Of a stretch of 7,982 nucleotides of DNA, positions 6,722 through 7,982 are shown piece by piece. Both the position numbers and the translations under genes were made by a program. Source of the DNA: Paludibacter sp. Lineage in GTDB: Bacteria; Bacteroidota; Bacteroidia; Bacteroidales; Paludibacteraceae. Below the pieces are notes generated by a model. That model was not told the origin of the DNA, did no database searches, and saw only the letters and a program-made list of their open reading frames with translations. The first letter of the stretch is position 1; every line of letters starts with the position of its first letter. Location: positions 1 to 7,982 of the forward strand of contig WRGS01000165.1 in the NCBI GenBank assembly GCA_009787075.1, given 5' to 3'.

Positions 6722-7669
6722 TTCCTTTTCTATTAAATAATTATTCCTTTCGGGCGAGTTGCGCGAAATCATTTCACCCAAAAAGCCCGCGAGGAAAAAC
6801 ATTGAGCCGATAATCATTCCAAACATTGCAAGGTAAAAATACGGATTTTCGGCAATAAGCGAACCGTAATTTCCGCGATTAAGTTCTATCAACTTCCAAA
6901 CAATAAGCACAACAAGCGCAATAAAGCCCAGCAAAAACATCAAACTGCCCCAAAGCCCAAAAAAATGCATCGGTTTTTTGCCGAATTTATTCAAAAACCA
7001 AAGCGTAATCAGGTCTAAATAACCATTTACAAAGCGGTTGAGTCCGAATTTTGTTTGCCCAAACTCACGCTTGCGATGTTCAACAACCTTTTCGCCAATT
7101 TTTGTAAAACCTGCATTTTTGGCAAGATAAGGAATGTAACGGTGCATTTCACCATAAACCTCAATATTTTTCACAACTTCATTGCGGTACGCCTTAATTC
7201 CGCTGTTCATATCGTGCAGTTTTAAGCCTGTAACTTGGCGTGCTGTGGCGTTATACAGGCGCGATGGCAAGTTTTTAGTCAATTTTGCATCATAACGTTT
7301 GCGTTTCCAGCCTGAAACGAGGTCGTAACCGTCTTCGGTAATCATACGGTAAAGTTCGGGAATTTCGTCGGGGCTATCCTGCAAATCGGCATCAAGGGTA
7401 ATAACAACTTCGCCTTTGGCTGCCTGAAAACCGCAATACAACGCAGGCGATTTTCCATAATTATTGCGAAATTTAATTCCGCGCACAACATCTGCATTCG
7501 CCGATTTCAATTTTTCAATTATTTGCCACGAGCCGTCTGTGCTGCCGTCATCTACAAAAATCACTTCATACGAAAAGCCATTTGCTTTCATCACACGCTC
7601 AATCCACAAATAAAGTTTCTCAAGCGATTCTTTTTCATTATATAAAGAAATAACTACCGAAATATCCAT
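6716..7669 (-). CDS. Membrane-anchored family 2 glycosyltransferase (GtrB/DPM1-like)
   Basis: The 317-residue product has a GT-A catalytic domain at about 1-225 and two membrane helices near the C-terminus (about 235-258 and 277-299). The start MDISVVISLYNEKESLEKL, the nucleotide-binding DDGSTDGSW at 40-48, GKSPALYCGFQAAKGEVVI at 72-90, the metal-binding DAD in LDADLQDSPDEIPEL at 91-106, and NSGIKAYR at 155-162 are typical of the polyprenyl-phosphate glycosyltransferases. These enzymes move a sugar from a nucleotide donor to undecaprenyl phosphate at the inner face of the membrane, feeding cell-surface glycan modification. The sugar cannot be read from the sequence. The start is set by a -7 box 38 nt upstream. 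The gene stands alone on its strand here, with no flippase or polymer-modifying enzyme beside it, and its stop overlaps ruvA by 6 bp. Confidence 0.93.
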   Translation of the reverse strand: MDISVVISLYNEKESLEKLYLWIERVMKANGFSYEVIFVDDGSTDGSWQIIEKLKSANADVVRGIKFRNNYGKSPALYCGFQAAKGEVVITLDADLQDSPDEIPELYRMITEDGYDLVSGWKRKRYDAKLTKNLPSRLYNATARQVTGLKLHDMNSGIKAYRNEVVKNIEVYGEMHRYIPYLAKNAGFTKIGEKVVEHRKREFGQTKFGLNRFVNGYLDLITLWFLNKFGKKPMHFFGLWGSLMFLLGFIALVVLIVWKLIELNRGNYGSLIAENPYFYLAMFGMIIGSMFFLAGFLGEMISRNSPERNNYLIEKEL

Positions 7670-7707
7670 AAATTTTATTATAAAAAAATCAAAAATTTAT
7701 TTTTTTG

Positions 7708-7715
7708 CAAAGATA
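7708..7715 (-). promoter_or_regulatory. Bacteroidetes -7 box for the glycosyltransferase gene
   Basis: The minus strand reads TATCTTTG followed by C, an exact TAnnTTTG, 38 nt before the ATG. No TTTG is found at about 19 nt upstream, so the -33 element is weak or absent. Confidence 0.55.
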
Positions 7716-7803
7716 CAAAAAAAATTTAATGGTATGATTTTCAGTTTTAGAGTTTGGTGTGTGTTTTTAAAAAGTATGCTGATATGAAAATTTATGCGAA
7801 TCA

Positions 7804-7827
7804 CGGGTTGAAAAAGCCCGTTTTTTT
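7804..7827 (+). terminator. Orphan intrinsic terminator
   Basis: CGGG (7804-7807) pairs with CCCG (7817-7820), with weaker T-G and T-A pairs extending toward the loop, and a run of seven T follows (7821-7827). It works only on the plus strand, yet no plus-strand gene lies between the divergent glycosyltransferase promoter and this hairpin. Confidence 0.6.
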
Positions 7828-7874
7828 ATTTAATTTTATGGTTAAAAATCTTAAAAAAAAAGTTGCATATATCG

Positions 7875-7908
7875 TTGATTTTTAGTAATTTAGAGGTCTA
7901 AAAATCAA
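7875..7908. repeat. 11-bp perfect inverted repeat, possible operator
   Basis: TTGATTTTTAG (7875-7885) and CTAAAAATCAA (7898-7908) are exact reverse complements separated by 12 nt. The spacer holds TAATTTAG (7886-7893), a near match to the -7 box TAnnTTTG, with GTTG 20 nt upstream at 7862-7865. A promoter flanked by operator arms for the 7920 gene fits, as does part of a mobile-element end. Confidence 0.4.
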
Positions 7909-7919
7909 AAAATACTATT

Positions 7920-7982
7920 ATGTCAAACGAAATGCAACTTAAATTAATCGAAACCTACTCACTGGTTTGCGATTTCTTCAAT
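7920..7982 (+). CDS. N-terminal fragment of an unidentified protein (3' end outside window)
   Basis: An ATG at 7920-7922 opens a frame that stays open to the window edge, giving 21 residues: MSNEMQLKLIETY followed by SLVCDFFN. It has no Shine-Dalgarno sequence, like the other genes here, and a weak -7-like box 26 nt upstream inside an inverted repeat. The helix LKLIETYSLVCDFFN is reminiscent of the N-terminus of some Bacteroidetes DDE transposases (IS982- or IS4-like), but 21 residues cannot settle this, and the other end of any element is not visible. It may equally be an ordinary gene. Confidence 0.45.
   Translation, partial: MSNEMQLKLIETYSLVCDFFN

Larger units (their letters stand above)
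7716..7919. other. Gap between divergent genes, no confident gene
   Basis: Short open frames exist on the plus strand (7735-7788, 17 codons; 7784-7885, 33 codons) but both look like chance: the second runs through the terminator hairpin and inverted repeat. The gap otherwise holds the orphan terminator (7804-7827), an inverted repeat (7875-7908) and a possible promoter for the gene starting at 7920. Confidence 0.5.

Noticed and set aside
7784..7885. Plus-strand 33-codon ORF starting MKIYANHGLKK
   Set aside because: It reads through the terminator hairpin and T run and ends inside the inverted repeat, and has Lys/Phe/Val composition expected of A/T-rich DNA.

Overview
The window looks like chromosomal DNA from a low-GC Bacteroidetes bacterium, probably an anaerobic member of the Bacteroidales; that assignment is inferred. 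The evidence is a type III glutamine synthetase of the Bacteroides kind, genes without Shine-Dalgarno sequences preceded by A/T-only leaders, and Bacteroidetes-type -7 boxes (TAnnTTTG) placed 33-38 nt before four start codons. All complete genes end in TAA.

Layout: (1) 1-431, plus strand, the C-terminal part of a radical SAM protein cut by the window edge; (2) 451-483, a bidirectional terminator shared with the convergent gene that follows; (3) 482-1525, minus strand, an NAD-type dehydrogenase that I read as L-erythro-3,5-diaminohexanoate dehydrogenase (kdd) of lysine fermentation; (4) 1602-3797, minus strand, glutamine synthetase type III (glnN); (5) 3798-4340, an AT-rich gap holding divergent promoters and a small minus-strand reading frame that resembles a decayed transposon-type zinc finger; (6) 4341-5942, plus strand, an exported S41 (C-terminal processing) protease with a PDZ domain; (7) 5943-6130, a gap with a start-less coding-like stretch; (8) 6131-6721, plus strand, ruvA; (9) 6716-7669, minus strand, a membrane-anchored family 2 glycosyltransferase whose 3' end overlaps ruvA by 6 bp; (10) 7670-7982, a promoter, an orphan plus-strand terminator, an inverted repeat, and the first 21 codons of an unidentified gene.

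Most genes are housekeeping and not obviously linked. The one suggestive pairing is kdd with glnN on the same strand: Kdd releases ammonium from a lysine-derived diamino acid and glutamine synthetase assimilates ammonium. kdd has its own -7 box, and none of the other lysine-fermentation genes (kamA, kamDE, kce, kal) lies in the window. I saw no CRISPR array, tRNA, rRNA, complete insertion sequence or phage gene, and no convincing new multi-gene system. The items most worth a second look are the two gene-remnant candidates in the gaps, the orphan terminator, and the inverted repeat around a possible promoter at the right edge.
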